Notes under the pieces: model-generated | The model's input: the letters and a program-made list of their open reading frames with translations, nothing else | What the model was told of the DNA's origin: nothing | The model's database searches: none | Source: Rhipicephalus microplus | Taxonomy: Eukaryota; Arthropoda; Arachnida; Ixodida; Ixodidae | Direction: 5' to 3' | Length of the DNA: 64,000 bases | Assembly: GCF_043290135.1 (NCBI RefSeq) | Contig: NC_134701.1 | Location: 67,776,002-67,840,001, forward strand | Position numbers and translations under genes: made by a program | Part shown: positions 22,674 through 33,218 of the stretch, piece after piece | How the letters are laid out: every line of letters starts with the position of its first letter | Numbering within the stretch: position 1 is the first letter of the stretch

Positions 22674-23597
22674 TACGTGGCAGTCACTGCAAGCTTATGA
22701 AACCTTCCATGTGCTTTCGCCTGCATTTGCAGCAGTTCTGATTGCTTTAGTAAAGTTGTGTCATGGCAGAGACGGCCGTTGTCTTGAGGAGTGTCGGGGG
22801 CTGTCAAGACCCTTAGGCCTAACTCTCCGTCGGCTGCCTCGGGCGGCTCTGTGAATTTTTCGCTCTCCTCGGACGAGCTGGGTGACGTTGACACTACCTC
22901 TCGACGTTCACCTGCGCGCTTGGTGGCTCTGGTGATCGATGTGTCGGCTATGTGTTACCTGTCGGAGCATTGCAGGCTGACGGGCTGGACAGGCTTGCAT
23001 CGGTAGCAGCGGCGGGCGAGCCATCTTGTTCTTTGTCGACACTTCTCGCTAATGAACGTGCCTGGAAGTTATTGGCTTATGCGACATCGTTATATTTTTG
23101 CTAAATTCGTGCTGATCTAGGCATTGCAAGAACTTGGCTCGTGCACAGCTAGTGCGCATATCAAACAACAGGCAAAATGGCATCATGTCAAGTTGATCGT
23201 GCGCTGTTGCCGCTCGAAGCAGACGATGCGAGACTCGCTGAGCCAATGAAGTGGCCAGCTCATGGTCATGTGCACTAAACAGCCAATAGCACTGCGTATT
23301 GTGCTTCTTTTTCAGTTTTTGTGATGCTCTTTCAATTTAGACTAAGGTAGCGGCAATGGCGTTTGTCATACGGCTGCTTCGCGTCACAAAAAAAAGTGGT
23401 TTTTTTTTTGGTTGGATTTTCCGCAAATCAAGCTTGCGCGTCTTCTTTTATGTGATGTAAAAAGTGAAGTATCGCTCTCTGGAGTCTCGAAATTTGCAGA
23501 CAGGCTGAAAAATGCTCGTCAAATTCAAAATTGCCATAAAAAATAAACGATTCTTCGCGATTTTTATTGGGTCCCCAAGACCCAGTTGCCCCCTTAA

Positions 23598-24160
23598 TTC
23601 CTGCGCTGTTGAAATTTTCATGAATTGCCAACTCACCCAAGCACTTTTGTCAATCGGCCACTTTTGACAGCTTTAGTGGACAGCTTCAGCAGTCACCTGA
23701 TGCCACAAGGTGAAGGAACAGCTTTGAAATGTCAAAAGACATTTACTATAAATGGTCGCACCCTCAAGTTTTGCATCGATTGATAGCGAAAAATTGCTCA
23801 GTCATCACATGAGTGAATTCGTCGATGAGCTCTAGCTGTTCATAAGGATCTATCGTATAGAGCTGCGTATAAAACAGGGTTTTTTTTCCCCTCTAAGCAT
23901 TCCAAATTCCCGCTTCATACTACTAGTAGATCTGAACCTTTTTCACAAAGTTGTGCCTAAAGGTTCAGTTCTGTTATTGCTGCATGGCTTTGGCATGGCT
24001 TCATTATTGTTGGCTAGCTATAGCTTCACCTGTGTGGCCAAGGTCAGCACTGTAGCCATTTGTTTGATTGTTGAGTTTCATTTTAGGGATAAAGTTCATT
24101 AAGGCGTGGGCTGTGCGTCCCCTGTATGTAGCCACCTCTCGTTTAGTTCTTGCAGTGTTC
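23598..24160. other. non-coding, nothing recognised
   Basis: No feature seen between the end of the TTAA element and the tandem duplication at 24161. Confidence 0.4.
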
Positions 24161-24263
24161 ACTAGATGGCGGTACTTTTAGCTGATGATGAAAAGATGCA
24201 AGATGTTATAAACTAGATGGCGGTACTTGTACTTGATGATGAAAGGTGCAAGATGTTATAAAA
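24161..24263 (+). repeat. tandem duplication, 51-bp unit
   Basis: The phrase ACTAGATGGCGGTACTT followed by 'gatgatgaaa..gcaagatgttataaa' occurs twice, starting at 24161 and 24212, with a few substitutions and one short gap. Confidence 0.8.
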
Positions 24264-24359
24264 TAGGAATGATGCCACATATGGCGCGTGTCATTGGTGG
24301 AAGGCAATCGTTCGATTTAGTGCGGCGACTTACACTAGGGGGAGCGTTGAACTAAAACC

Positions 24360-24423
24360 GAGTGGGCAAAATGTACGGAGGACTTATGGTTTACCAGGTT
24401 TACCTCCGGAGCTTCGCCCACTC
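24360..24423. repeat. foldback with GAGTGGGC...CGGAGG arms
   Basis: The left arm GAGTGGGC-(8 nt)-CGGAGG pairs with the right arm CCTCCG-(7 nt)-GCCCACTC, with a ~20-nt loop holding two 'ggtttacc' phrases. The right arm reads CCTCCGGAGCTTCGCCCACT. Likely the end of a repeat family; not otherwise identified. Confidence 0.5.
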
Positions 24424-24539
24424 ATCATCATTCACTTCGTGGACATGGCGGCACGTCTTTAGTGTTAGTGTGTACCTTGACGGTGCACATGTGTGCACAA
24501 TGCTTTCGAAAGTGCACGATGTCAGGGCCTCGAAAACAG

Positions 24540-24760
24540 TACTTCGCTGCTTTTAAAAGAAATTTAATTTGCCGAAAAAAATAAGCAACAGTGTAGACGG
24601 GAGGCAGTTTGGTATCGCTGAGAGAAGCGTCCAAGGATGGTGACGACAGAAAGCTCTTTTTGCGTGCAGTGGCAAAGTACAGCTTTCGCGGCTTGAAGGG
24701 CCCGTAAACCACCCAGAAGTTGAAATTCGTTTGTGGTGCAGAAATTGTGAACTAGTGTAC
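24540..24760 (+). pseudogene. pogo-type transposase N-terminus, relic
   Basis: The stretch from about 24540 keeps the helix-turn-helix of POGK-like transposases: 'AAFKR' at the start, then in another frame RQFGIAERSVQGW, an in-frame TGA, and RQKALFACSGKVQLSRLEGP, which is the linker seen in such proteins. Only about 70 codons remain. No inverted ends or TA duplication could be assigned. It was recognised by similarity to the domains at 10067 and 17344. Confidence 0.6.
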
Positions 24761-25789
24761 GATCAGCACGGAGCTGTGAGAATTTTTTGAAACTGTGCAG
24801 TAATAGCGGAGTTAAATGCATTTGATTATCGAAAGCGCGATGATCGCTCATTTCACTCTCTCCTACGCTTCCCTCCACTGGTATCCTCTCCCAAGCCACT
24901 TTGCCCTTTCACCGAGTGTCCCTCCCAATCTCGCACGGCATATGTCATCGCTTACGCGCTGCTTAAAACACCATTTATGTCCAGTTGGACTTCAGCCGTC
25001 TATTTCGTCAGTTGCGTTGCAGCTGCGTGCTTGTTGGCGAATCGTGACTGCCGCAATCATGCTGGTATAGACCCTGCGTTGCACGCACGCCTTCAAAGGA
25101 TCACCAATGCGATGGACCCATATGGGGACATGCCAGTCGCAGTAGCGGACTCCTGAGCAGGTGCACGCACGCGGGCAACACGACGAACAAGAAGAAGCAG
25201 CGCACACACCTGCTTACAAACTGACCGGAAGTCGTAGGCGCTTGCTCGACCAATCAGCATATTTGGCTCGACGCGTCATAGATATGGCACGGGCTGTCAC
25301 GCGGGGTCCCGAAAGGCCCAGAAAGAAGGGAATTGTTTTCCGGAATTTGTGGCGCCAGGGTGGCTTGTAGCCCTGCCACGTGCAGAATCGTTGATCGCGA
25401 CGACATTCTGCACAAGATGCGCGTGTTTACTTGAAATGTTTGAAATAAATATCTGAGGTGGTTTACAGGCTCTTTAATAAGTAGGGCATTCCCAGAAATT
25501 GAACTAACCATGATAAAAGTTTGCTCTTAGCATGGAAGTGATGCAGGCGACAACGAGGGAGCTGGCTAGAGAAAAGTGTATCTCGAGCACAGACTTGAAG
25601 TTGGCAAGCACTGGATACGCCGTTACATGTCCCATGCGGGATTTTCACTATGCCAACAAACATCAGTTTCTGAAAAGCTCCCTGAATACATCAAAGAGCT
25701 TCTTGTCTTTTCAGCACCACGTTTTTGTTGTGTAGGTTGAAGAACTTTCAGTAGGGGCAAATTGGCAATGCTGATAAAAAAATAATTTT
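24761..25789. other. non-coding, nothing recognised
   Basis: A GC-rich patch at 25130-25340 contains ORFs on both strands without family features. No repeat ends were noticed. Confidence 0.35.
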
Positions 25790-26821
25790 CGTGGACATGT
25801 CCTTACTGTGGACAAGCGTGCCTTGCAAAATCATGGAACATGCCATTTATACAAAAATTGTGAAATCTTTAGACTTGCCTAAATTATTCATCCTCCACAG
25901 CTCAGATTTCACAAAGGGTTTTCTTGCGAAACCCAATGGGCAGCGTTCCTGCCTGATCTTCACACAAATCTGGATGCAAACCTATAGACAGTTGCGATAT
26001 TCTTAGACTTTGTGAAAGCGTTCGATAAGGTACCACATCATTTGCTACTAAAACTATCTTATGCAAATGTACACCCCGACATCTTACACTGAATTGAAGC
26101 ATTCCTTAATAACTGTTCACAGTTTGTCTTTATTGACAAGAGCAATTTTGATTCCCTGCGAGTAACTTCCTCGAGGATCTGATCTCTGGCCTGTCCTCTT
26201 TTTAATATATATTAACGATCTACCTGCTCATGTAACCTGCAATATTTGCATGTTGGCGGATGATTGCGTCTTTTACAACATCGTTACGGATACATTTCAC
26301 CTAATTCCTTTTCAGGCAAATATTAAATGTCTGCAACAGGGGTGCAACTGTTATCTAATGACACTAAGCTCTGCTAAATGCAAAGTTCTGACATTATCCC
26401 GCCAATGTAACCCTCTGTTTTATTCATATTGAATTGATTATATATCATTAGAAGCTTCATACAAATACCTTGTACAAATATTTCGATGGTAGCCTAACTA
26501 ATGGCTCGCACACATTACTAACGTCCTCTAATCTTCTAATAAGACACTTAGTTTACTTGAATGCCACCTAAATCAAGCTCTAAAACAGTCGGAATAATAG
26601 CCTATCAAACCATAAGCCCCCACCAAACATATTTAAGCTATGCACTCAAAACCGTGTAAAACCATGCTGTTAGGTTCATACACTCTCAATATTCATATTA
26701 TGTCAGCGTGTCGTCGTTGCCAAAAGACTTGGGAATGCCGACCCTTCCATCTCGTCGTCATGTATTGTCCCCATCTCTTTTCACAAGTTTTATCGTTCAC
26801 TTAATCAACTACCGTACATTA
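25790..26821 (+). pseudogene. CR1/L2-like reverse transcriptase, broken
   Basis: In shifting frames the segment reads TSVPCKIMEHAIY (motif 1-2), 'FTKGFLAKPNGQRSC' (degraded 'HGFRKG.SCETQL'), and IFLDFVKAFDKVPHHLL with the first catalytic Asp. Then come a 'GVPQGSVLGP.LFLIYINDLP'-like stretch near 26180-26225, MLADDCVFYN with the FADD-type catalytic box at 26250-26280, and LSSAKCKVLTLSR. The thumb-region tail SSLPKDLGMPTLPSRRHVLS lies at 26710-26770. LINE reverse transcriptases copy element RNA at a nicked target. Many stops and shifts make it non-functional. The box reads LADD, not FADD. Confidence 0.75.
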
Positions 26822-27981
26822 CAGTTGAACCTCGATATATCGAACGGCGTGGCGATCGCCAAACAGTTTGATATATTCAGAATTCGATATAAAAAAATCG
26901 GAAAAAAAATGTCAACAGCTTGCTGAAAACAACCAACGAACCGTTCAAGCGTGGTGCAGTAAATACTCACTTGAAGAGTCAAACATAGTATTTATTGTGT
27001 TGGTTTAAAATATTGAAAAAGAGTAGCCTGCTTTTTGTTGGCCATGGCGTGTTTGACGACTGCGTCCTCAATAATATGTCCTGGCGATCCATAATTGATA
27101 GGCCGGTGCCTTCAATCGCGCCGCAGTGGCGGCGCACAAGGACCAAGGCAGCTACGACCTCAGCTGATGTCGGGAGCGGGGCACCATCAGCGCTAGCGGG
27201 ATCCACCTCGGCAGAGTCTTCAATTGGCTGCTCAGCAGTAGATTTGGTGACAATCTCCACATCTGGCCTGTCGCGCACCACAGCGCGCGACAGCGCGCGA
27301 CAGGCCTAACTTCCAACGCACAAACACTGCGAGCACAACGACCGATGCCTGCCGATGTTACGGGGGAGGAGCTTGCAACAAGTGCGCAGTGTGCCGTTGA
27401 CACCATATAGACTGCAACGACTGCAAGCTGCAAGGCTGCGGCGTGAGTCCGTGTGTAAAGCGCGCACATGGCGCGCCCATGCCGGCTCGCCTGACTGCTT
27501 TCCCTTTCCCAGCGGCAGCGTCTGAGACAGTCTTCTGCGTCCTTTCCCTCCTATACTTTCCTCCTCAATCTTTACCTCCCATTCCCCCTTCACCCGCGCG
27601 AAGCCGTGTCGGTGCCTTCGTATTGAAAGACGATAACAGCTCCGCGCTTTCCTCTTCTCTTTCCTCATTTAAGAACCTCTACCGCAAGGCTGCGGCGCGC
27701 GTACGCCGCTACGTTATAGTGGCGCTCTCGGCGCCGTCAATGCGTGCAGCATTCGTAAACGCCCGCCGCTCTACCGCTACTTTCGAGAGTTGCGGGAAAG
27801 CTCGCCGCCTGTCAATCGAGCGCCGGGCGGTTTGGGGTGGTTGAGTTCGATATATCTATTATATGTCACTTTGTTCGAAATAAAAAATCAATAATGCATG
27901 CGATTTCCTGCGTGATATAGGAACCGTTCGATATAAGCAATAATTCGATATATCCGTGTTCGATATATTGAGGTTTGACTG
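26822..27981 (-). mobile_element. Tigger-type element inserted in the CR1-like LINE
   Basis: 1160 bp with TA at 26820-26821 and 27982-27983. The inverted ends are CAGTTGAACCTCGATATATC and, inward from the right, CAGTCAAACCTCAATATATC, both continuing GAAC. The phrase 'cgatatat' recurs near both ends, a likely transposase-binding repeat. Only the tail of a transposase is left inside; the middle is GC-rich and non-coding. Confidence 0.85.
26979..27281 (-). pseudogene. Tigger transposase C-terminal tail
   Basis: About 100 codons: an acidic stretch (EQPIEDSAEVDPASADGAPL) followed by SAEVVAALVLVRRHCG and a basic end (PTKSRLLFF). The layout parallels the tail of the ORF at 30600 (AADVAAGLVLAQRFF ... 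QTAITDFF), which supports the assignment. The helix-turn-helix and DDE domains are deleted, so it has no catalytic role. Confidence 0.55.
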
Positions 27982-30089
27982 TATTCCCGCTGACCGAACG
28001 TCGCATCGAACTAAGCACAGTAACCAAGTGGGCCGCCCCCGCACTCTTACTACATTTAAACCCGCTTAGAACGAACCTCCATTTAATAGATTTTCTTGAT
28101 ATAATGAACTTTTCTTATTGCCCCCCCTTCTATTGCTTCATAGAAGCACATGTATTTGCTATGTAACAGAGTAACAGTGGGAGACAACCTTGATATAACG
28201 AATTTTCGCCACAGACATTCTAGGAATTTTGCACCGCATTTCAGTACGAGCATGCATCTTCCGTGGCTATCCCTCTGCCAACGAAGCACGAAGTGGAGGC
28301 GGTGCACCAGGCTAGAGTGAGCACTCATTACTGTGCTCAAGTGAGCGCCAGGCGGGCAGGCTGGGCAGGCGAGGCTGCACCCCACGGGCTGGCATCACCG
28401 TCGTTCTTGCTGCTGCGGGTGCATGCGCGGGTGTGCCCCCCTCACTCCAAACCAATATAAAAAAAAAACTACTTTTGCGCATTAGCAGTGCTACGCTTTT
28501 AGTTTTCGTCACATATGTGGGGCCGCGCTGCATATTGAGGGTGCTTTACCGAATAGTTTTCCACGCTATCAATGTCTTTGTCCGTGTCATTCGCTCTTCG
28601 TTTTTGACGCCGTGTGCACGGGCATAGTTTCACTGGGTGCGCATAGTGAGGCCCCCAACGACGTTCAGCTTTGCTTTGTTTTATTATTGCGATAGCAATT
28701 ATATGGAATATCTCCGCTGATTTTTTGCCATCACTGCCGCTGTCATTCACCGTATAGGTATTCGTGTCTATAATATGAAAGCTCAAAAAAGAGAAAGAAA
28801 ACCGTTCGTGCTCGGTGCCCAGCTCCTCCCAATGCGCCGACTTACATTTATCTTCTTGCCCCGCGAAAAGGGGGGGGGAGGGGGTTAGATGCTTGTGCGT
28901 GCGCGCTTATCCTTCGGTCGGGCGAATCGCACGCCTTCGACTTTGACCGGAACAATTGCGCTTAGTTGCCCAGCCCACAAAGATCACTTTGCTTGCTTTA
29001 CAGGCGCGGTTTGTGAAAAGAGTGCGCTTTTCAAACACAGCAAAGTAAAACCTGGGGCACTTGTTAGTTTGCACTCATACCTGTACCTGGGATTACGTTT
29101 CATTCCTCGTTTTTGTTTAAACAGTGCATTGGGTGTAGAGCAGTAAACGTTAGTTCACTTTCGTCCTGTGTAGGTTCGTGCGTCATTTGTGCGTGAGCAG
29201 CGCACTGCACATATGGATCTGCTTGCTGTTCTTAGTGCTACATTCCAAGTTGCTGCTATCGCATTGAATGCGTTGCCCTTGCGGCGAAACTGTGACTTTT
29301 CTTAATTTCGGACAACCGTGTCGTCGCCACCGTGGAGATGTCAGATTAGGTGCTGATGGAAACTCTCGGAGGCCACAGTGACGACGGATCTTCGGAGGTT
29401 GACTCGTCGCGCGTTTCCGTCTTGAGCCACGCTGCGAGTTCGCAGGCTGGTAGCTTTCTGGCAACATGACGGCACGTTCGATTCAATGCAATGAACACGA
29501 TAGCAAAAAGTTGTAATGTTATAAGAAGTAAGGCTGGTAGCCTACTCTTTGGGATCCGATATCGTAGAACTTCTACAACACGCTGGTGTGAGCAAATACG
29601 GCCGCTCCAGGAAGAAGTGCTCTTTTCTCACAGTCTCTTGGGGTTGAAACCCTGCTGATACTCAGAGATAGGAAGCACGCCAGCAATCGCAGCCGCCTTT
29701 AAAATCTTAGTTCATTATTGCTACTCGAGCGATTCCCCTTCCTCCCCGCATTGTTTCATGCTCTTTCAGTACAGGTGGTTTACTTTCTGTTGAGTATTCG
29801 ATGGCAGTTCCAACATGTGGGAGATGTTATCTTATGCACTTTCTAGATGATAGGGATGGGCCGACTCATTTGACCTGCTTCAACAGCGCTCCTGTGCTTT
29901 TATCCGCTCGTGAAAGTTACGATGCAGGGGACATGATATCAATTCGAGTTTGTTACGGAACATGGCAGCGACAGCAAAAGCCCACCGAGAGTGTCCATAT
30001 AATTGCTATCGCACTAATAATGCAGTTTTTCACTGTAAAGTAAGCATTTTAGGTTAGCTCTGCCTTCAGTCCACCTTTTGTTTAGTTTG

Positions 30090-30166
30090 CAGATTTATTT
30101 TCCAAATTTTCGTACCAATACTGCAGTTTGCATACTTATTTTCCAAATTTTCGTACCAATACTGCA
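30090..30166 (+). repeat. short tandem duplication next to the nested element
   Basis: A ~44-base phrase, 'gttTGCAga/tacTTATTTTCCAAATTTTCGTACCAATACTGCA', occurs twice in a row just left of the insertion at 30169. The two copies differ by a few bases. Confidence 0.75.
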
Positions 30167-30168
30167 TA

Positions 30169-31128
30169 CAGTCGACTCCCGATAATTCGAAGTCGCTTAA
30201 TTGGAATTATCAGTTAATTGGAAGTGGAGTGGGGGTCCCGTCAGTTTTGCATGCAGTTCAACAGGAAGAAATTCTCGGTAATTCGAAGCTAGAGGTCTGA
30301 AATTTCGGTTAATTCAAATTTATTTTCAATCGAATTCCCGGAGCAAATCGTAATGTTAAATTTTCTATTTTCGAAGTGCTAAACAACAATGCGTGTGCGA
30401 CCGGCACCCAAGGGCATCGCAGTTGACCACAGCGCCGCAGCTCAAAGCGTCAGCTGATGGCATCGCAGTTGCATGCAGCGCCCCAGGTCACGAAGCGGCT
30501 GCTCTGGCGGTTCCGGTTCCAAGATTCATTGTTGATCTCATTACGGTCGTGTGCGGACTCAGTGTTTCCACGTGCGACAAAGCTCCACGTGCATTTACTA
30601 TGGCAACTCGCGGGCCTTATCGGACGCTTCACTTGGCGTCTTGTACAGTGGGGGAAGACGACACAAGTGAGCTTGACGTTGATGGTCTCCTGCCAGCTCT
30701 TGGCAACGTCCCTTTCGAGGAGTACATTGCCACTGACAGTTCGGTAGAAACGTGCGGTGCACTGTCGGACGCTGAGATCGTGGAGATGGTTCGGCCCAGC
30801 GCGTCTAGTCACGAAACTGAGGTTGACGACGACGACGCAAAGGAGCCACTATCGCGGGCTGCTGATGTAGCCGCAGGCCTTGTCCTCGCGCAGCGGTTTT
30901 TCACTGCTGAGAGCAACGCCGAGGAAGCACTCGGGCACATATACAGCCTGCAGGACTTGCTTTCTGTTGCAAGATTCAGCAAACAGAAGCAAACGGCAAT
31001 CACAGATTTTTTTCTCATAAACTGCTTTGAAATAAATGTATTTTTCGTTCATTGTGGTTAATTGGAATTCCGCTTAATTCCAAGTTTTTCGCGGTCCCCG
31101 TGAACTTCGTATTAACGAGAGTCGACTG
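30169..31128 (+). mobile_element. Tigger deletion derivative nested in the outer element
   Basis: 960 bp with TA at 30167-30168 and 31129-31130. The inverted ends begin CAGTCGACTCCCGATAATTC and, inward from the right, CAGTCGACTCTCGTTAATAC, each followed by several 'aattcgaa/gcttaattgg' phrases. It is the same family as the element at 53653, whose ends are CAGTCGACTTTCGTTAATAC and CAGTCGACTCCCGGCAATTC. The middle of the transposase gene is missing, leaving a short open frame. Confidence 0.9.
30600..31061 (+). CDS. open fusion of Tigger transposase N- and C-termini
   Basis: From ATG 30600 (MATRGPYRTLHLAS) the first ~14 residues match the start of the transposase at 56018 (MATRCPYQTLDLA). The frame then passes directly into the acidic C-terminal region LGNVPFEEYIATDSSVETCG, which matches GDVRFDEYVAVDSNVETCG at 53825-54127. 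It ends with AADVAAGLVLAQRFF and KQTAITDFF. The frame is 153 codons without a stop and also extends upstream to 30393. Both DNA-binding domains and the DDE core are deleted, so no transposase activity is possible. Whether it is expressed is unknown; an open frame of this length may be chance survival in a young derivative. Confidence 0.6.
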   Translation: MATRGPYRTLHLASCTVGEDDTSELDVDGLLPALGNVPFEEYIATDSSVETCGALSDAEIVEMVRPSASSHETEVDDDDAKEPLSRAADVAAGLVLAQRFFTAESNAEEALGHIYSLQDLLSVARFSKQKQTAITDFFLINCFEINVFFVHCG

Positions 31129-31512
31129 TATAACGAAAACCTCTTTATGAACATATTTACCGGGAATTCATCAAATTTCATTATATCGAAGTTTAACTGT
31201 ACTACCTTTTCAGGTTTTTCTCCGCACAGCCACATATTGGAACAGCCTGCGTCACCAAATCACTGTCCTAACAAGCGTGCCCACATTCATAGAAGAGATA
31301 TCTCATCGTTTTTCAGAATAAAAATCGCTGGATGTCATTTTCATCATTACAACAGCTTGTACATATCACATAATCGTGTACCCATATTATTGATGTCATG
31401 TTTAATAATGCTCGTTCAAATCCTATTTCTAACAATGTGTAATGAACATATGAGAACCCACCCCTTATGTAATTCTTCTGTTGGGCTTTTATGGTAACGA
31501 AATGAAATGAAA

Positions 31513-31895
31513 AAGAGGCTCTGAACAAGCTTGTGTCTCTACTGCTGGCAATGAGAAGCCGGGAGTTGCATTATAGTTATCGTGCTCTGTGGACAGCCAC
31601 AAGCTCCCACCGTATGTCGTCTTGAAGCGCAAGACAATGCCAAAAGGCAACTAGTTACTATGGAATGTCATTGCGAGATAGCATGATAAAGGATGGATGA
31701 GCCTTGTTTTCAACTGGCCAAAGTCAATGCGGTGTACGCAACTCAGCACCCCGTTGTGTTTCCCATCTACACTTGTGCTGGACGCATTTTATATAATGCG
31801 CCAACTCTGTGAATCAGCTTTTGTGCAACCGGTGACTTTGAACTTGAGGCTGCGTCAGAGGACCACTCGGCTGCTGCTGTGAACAAACCATTTAA
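31513..31895. other. non-coding spacer
   Basis: No feature seen between the 3' end of the CR1-like LINE and the MITE at 31896. A 61-codon ORF at 31697 has weak wording reminiscent of a pogo DDE tail ('STLVLDAF') but is too short to call. Confidence 0.35.
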
Positions 31896-32467
31896 AGGGG
31901 CCCTGCAACACTTTTGGAGCATGATCTGAAAACGCTGCCGATCAGTAGTAGAGGCTCCCGAGACAACATGCGAGCCAAATAATATAGCACAGCGCGGGGT
32001 TTGCACTTCACAGTAAATTCGTAATGTCAGCTGTCTCTTCTTTTCACAAGTGACAAAGGAAGCTAAAAAATCACTCATAGAAGGCCTTCTATGAGCCGTT
32101 GGCTGATTTGCACATGGCGCACTCAGTTGTTACAAAGATCGCTGCAAGAGGCCGTGACTTGTCCATGCATGCACGCGTGATCAGACTGAAAAAGCCGCAT
32201 ATCGGAAGAAAAAAAAAAAAGAAATGTGCTCAAGAAGGTCAAGAGGCGCACGTGACTTTTTTTTCTCATGCCATTCCTCGCTTCTTAGCTTCCGGTGATT
32301 TCGTCAGGACGAGAGAAAAGCGAATGAAATATCAGCGTGCAGCAAATCTGCGCAACTCTGATCGTTCTGGACGGATTTTTAAAATTTTGCAGCATTAAAT
32401 TCGTGAGAAAATAAGCTTTGAGCGAATTCATTCCAATGTTACTTGAAAAAGTGTTTTAGGGCCCCTT
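31896..32467. mobile_element. MITE with AGGGGCCCT ends
   Basis: 572 bp between TTAA sites (31892-31895; 32468-32471). The inverted ends are AGGGGCCCTGCAACACTTTT and, inward from the right, AGGGGCCCTAAAACACTTTT, both very similar for 20 bases. No ORF with family features is inside. TTAA targets would fit a piggyBac- or Kolobok-mobilised MITE. Confidence 0.8.
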
Positions 32468-32471
32468 TTAA

Positions 32472-33103
32472 AATGTGGTTAATTAAGGGGGGCAGCCAGC
32501 ATCACCTGCTACTTTGTGCAAGGGGAGGGGGGGACTGTGTACGGTCGAGCAAGCATCCTTAAAGATTTTGCACCATGGTCTTTCAAATAGCGGAATAGGC
32601 TAAAGCACCCCTGCTCTCTCTTTTTTGTGCATATTTTTTTTCGCTTTCCTGCTCATCTTTTCTCCCCTCGCTCCCTCTCCTTAGTGCAGGGTAGCAAACT
32701 GAATGCTACAGTTCTGGTTGACCTCCCTGCTTTTCTCCCATTTTCTCTCTGTCTATGGTATTTCAAACAACCCTTGATATGGCACAGATGACCTAGGCAA
32801 TTTTTTTGTGACGAAGGAATGTTAGATGAAAGTTCTGTTGAAAATGAGCGATTCCAGTGACCAGTCTGCTTTTAATATTTTCTCCCAACTTTCTTAACTC
32901 GTAGTATACATAGGCAAGTTTTTTTTTTTTTTTTTTTTTTCATTTGGAGTCTCTAGAGCTTGACCTCTTTCTATAATCGAGTTTTTATTATATGCAGGAA
33001 GTCTGCCCTCGTTTTCAACCCTCAGTCAAAAAAAAAAAAAAAAGCTCCCATTACCTGCTTCATTGTTTGCTCACCTCCACCGTTCCCACCTTTTCTACTG
33101 CAG
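32472..33103. other. intron end, pyrimidine-rich
   Basis: Rich in T and C, with poly-T at 32920-32940 and poly-A at 33028-33042. It leads into a strong polypyrimidine tract and acceptor at 33103. Confidence 0.5.
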
Positions 33104-33218
33104 CAATGAACTGCTGCCAGGTGACATGACGCCAAAGGTCTTGCCAACAGCCAAGACTGTAGAAGAGAACGAAGAGGAACTTTTGGACTTGCCGCCAATG
33201 CCAAAAACAGAATCCAAG
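33104..33218 (+). CDS. exon of an unidentified host gene (exon C)
   Basis: A 115-base segment with acceptor 'ccttttctactgcag' and donor 'gtgggt'. One leading base completes the codon begun by exon B, and the frame stays open: NELLPGDMTPKVLPTAKTVE, then an acidic run ENEEELLDLPPMPKTESK. The three exons together give about 108 codons with no stop, in matching phase, each with both splice sites, which would be unlikely by chance. The protein looks disordered and acidic/proline-rich; I do not recognise it. An alternative donor four bases downstream (33223) would change the phase of the next exon. Confidence 0.6.

Larger units (their letters stand above)
20990..23593 (-). mobile_element. TTAA element with Mutator-like transposase (relic)
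   Basis: The right end is at 23593, followed by TTAA (23594-23597). Inward from there it reads GGGGGCAACTGGGTCTTGGG and soon AAAATCGCGAA, which matches the left end of the element at 44975 (CGGGGGACACGGGTCTTAGA ... AAAATCGCAAA). A transposase C-terminal region lies at 20990-21785 on the minus strand, the orientation expected for that end. The left boundary is not resolved, so the start given is only the end of the coding relic. A SINE (22506-22673) sits inside. TTAA targets with this transposase type suggest Kolobok or a MULE relative. Confidence 0.5.
28053..31199. mobile_element. Tigger-type element (outer) inserted in the CR1-like LINE
   Basis: Flanked by TA (28051-28052; 31200-31201). The right end read inward is CAGTTAAACTTCGATATAAT; the left end CATTTAAACCCGCTTAGAAC is more decayed. 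Subterminal 'gatataatgaac' and 'gatataacgaa' phrases occur at both sides (about 28099-28111, 28192-28203; 31175-31190). No transposase ORF is seen in the 2.2 kb left of the nested element at 30169. The best support is that removing the element with one TA restores the CR1-like frame. Confidence 0.65.
25790..31512 (+). mobile_element. CR1/L2-like LINE fragment split by nested transposons
   Basis: Three blocks of one non-LTR retrotransposon, in order on the same strand: 25790-26821 (reverse transcriptase to near the C-terminus), 27984-28050 and 31202-31512 (C-terminal end and 3' tail). The gaps are exactly two Tigger-type elements with TA duplications (26822-27981 and 28053-31199). Across the second site the frame reads GRPRTLTT and then TFSGFSPHSHILEQPAS, the usual 'RPRTRTTTF...FFPRT' ending of CR1-like proteins. 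The 3' end has a 'cgaaatgaaatgaaaa' microsatellite-like tail. The 5' part (endonuclease) is absent. Confidence 0.75.

Noticed and set aside
22791..23006. Ser/Asp-rich ORF resembling a LINE ORF1 start
   Set aside because: An opposite-strand ORF with equal claim (22670-22894) lies in the TTAA element relic; no downstream LINE coding text follows.
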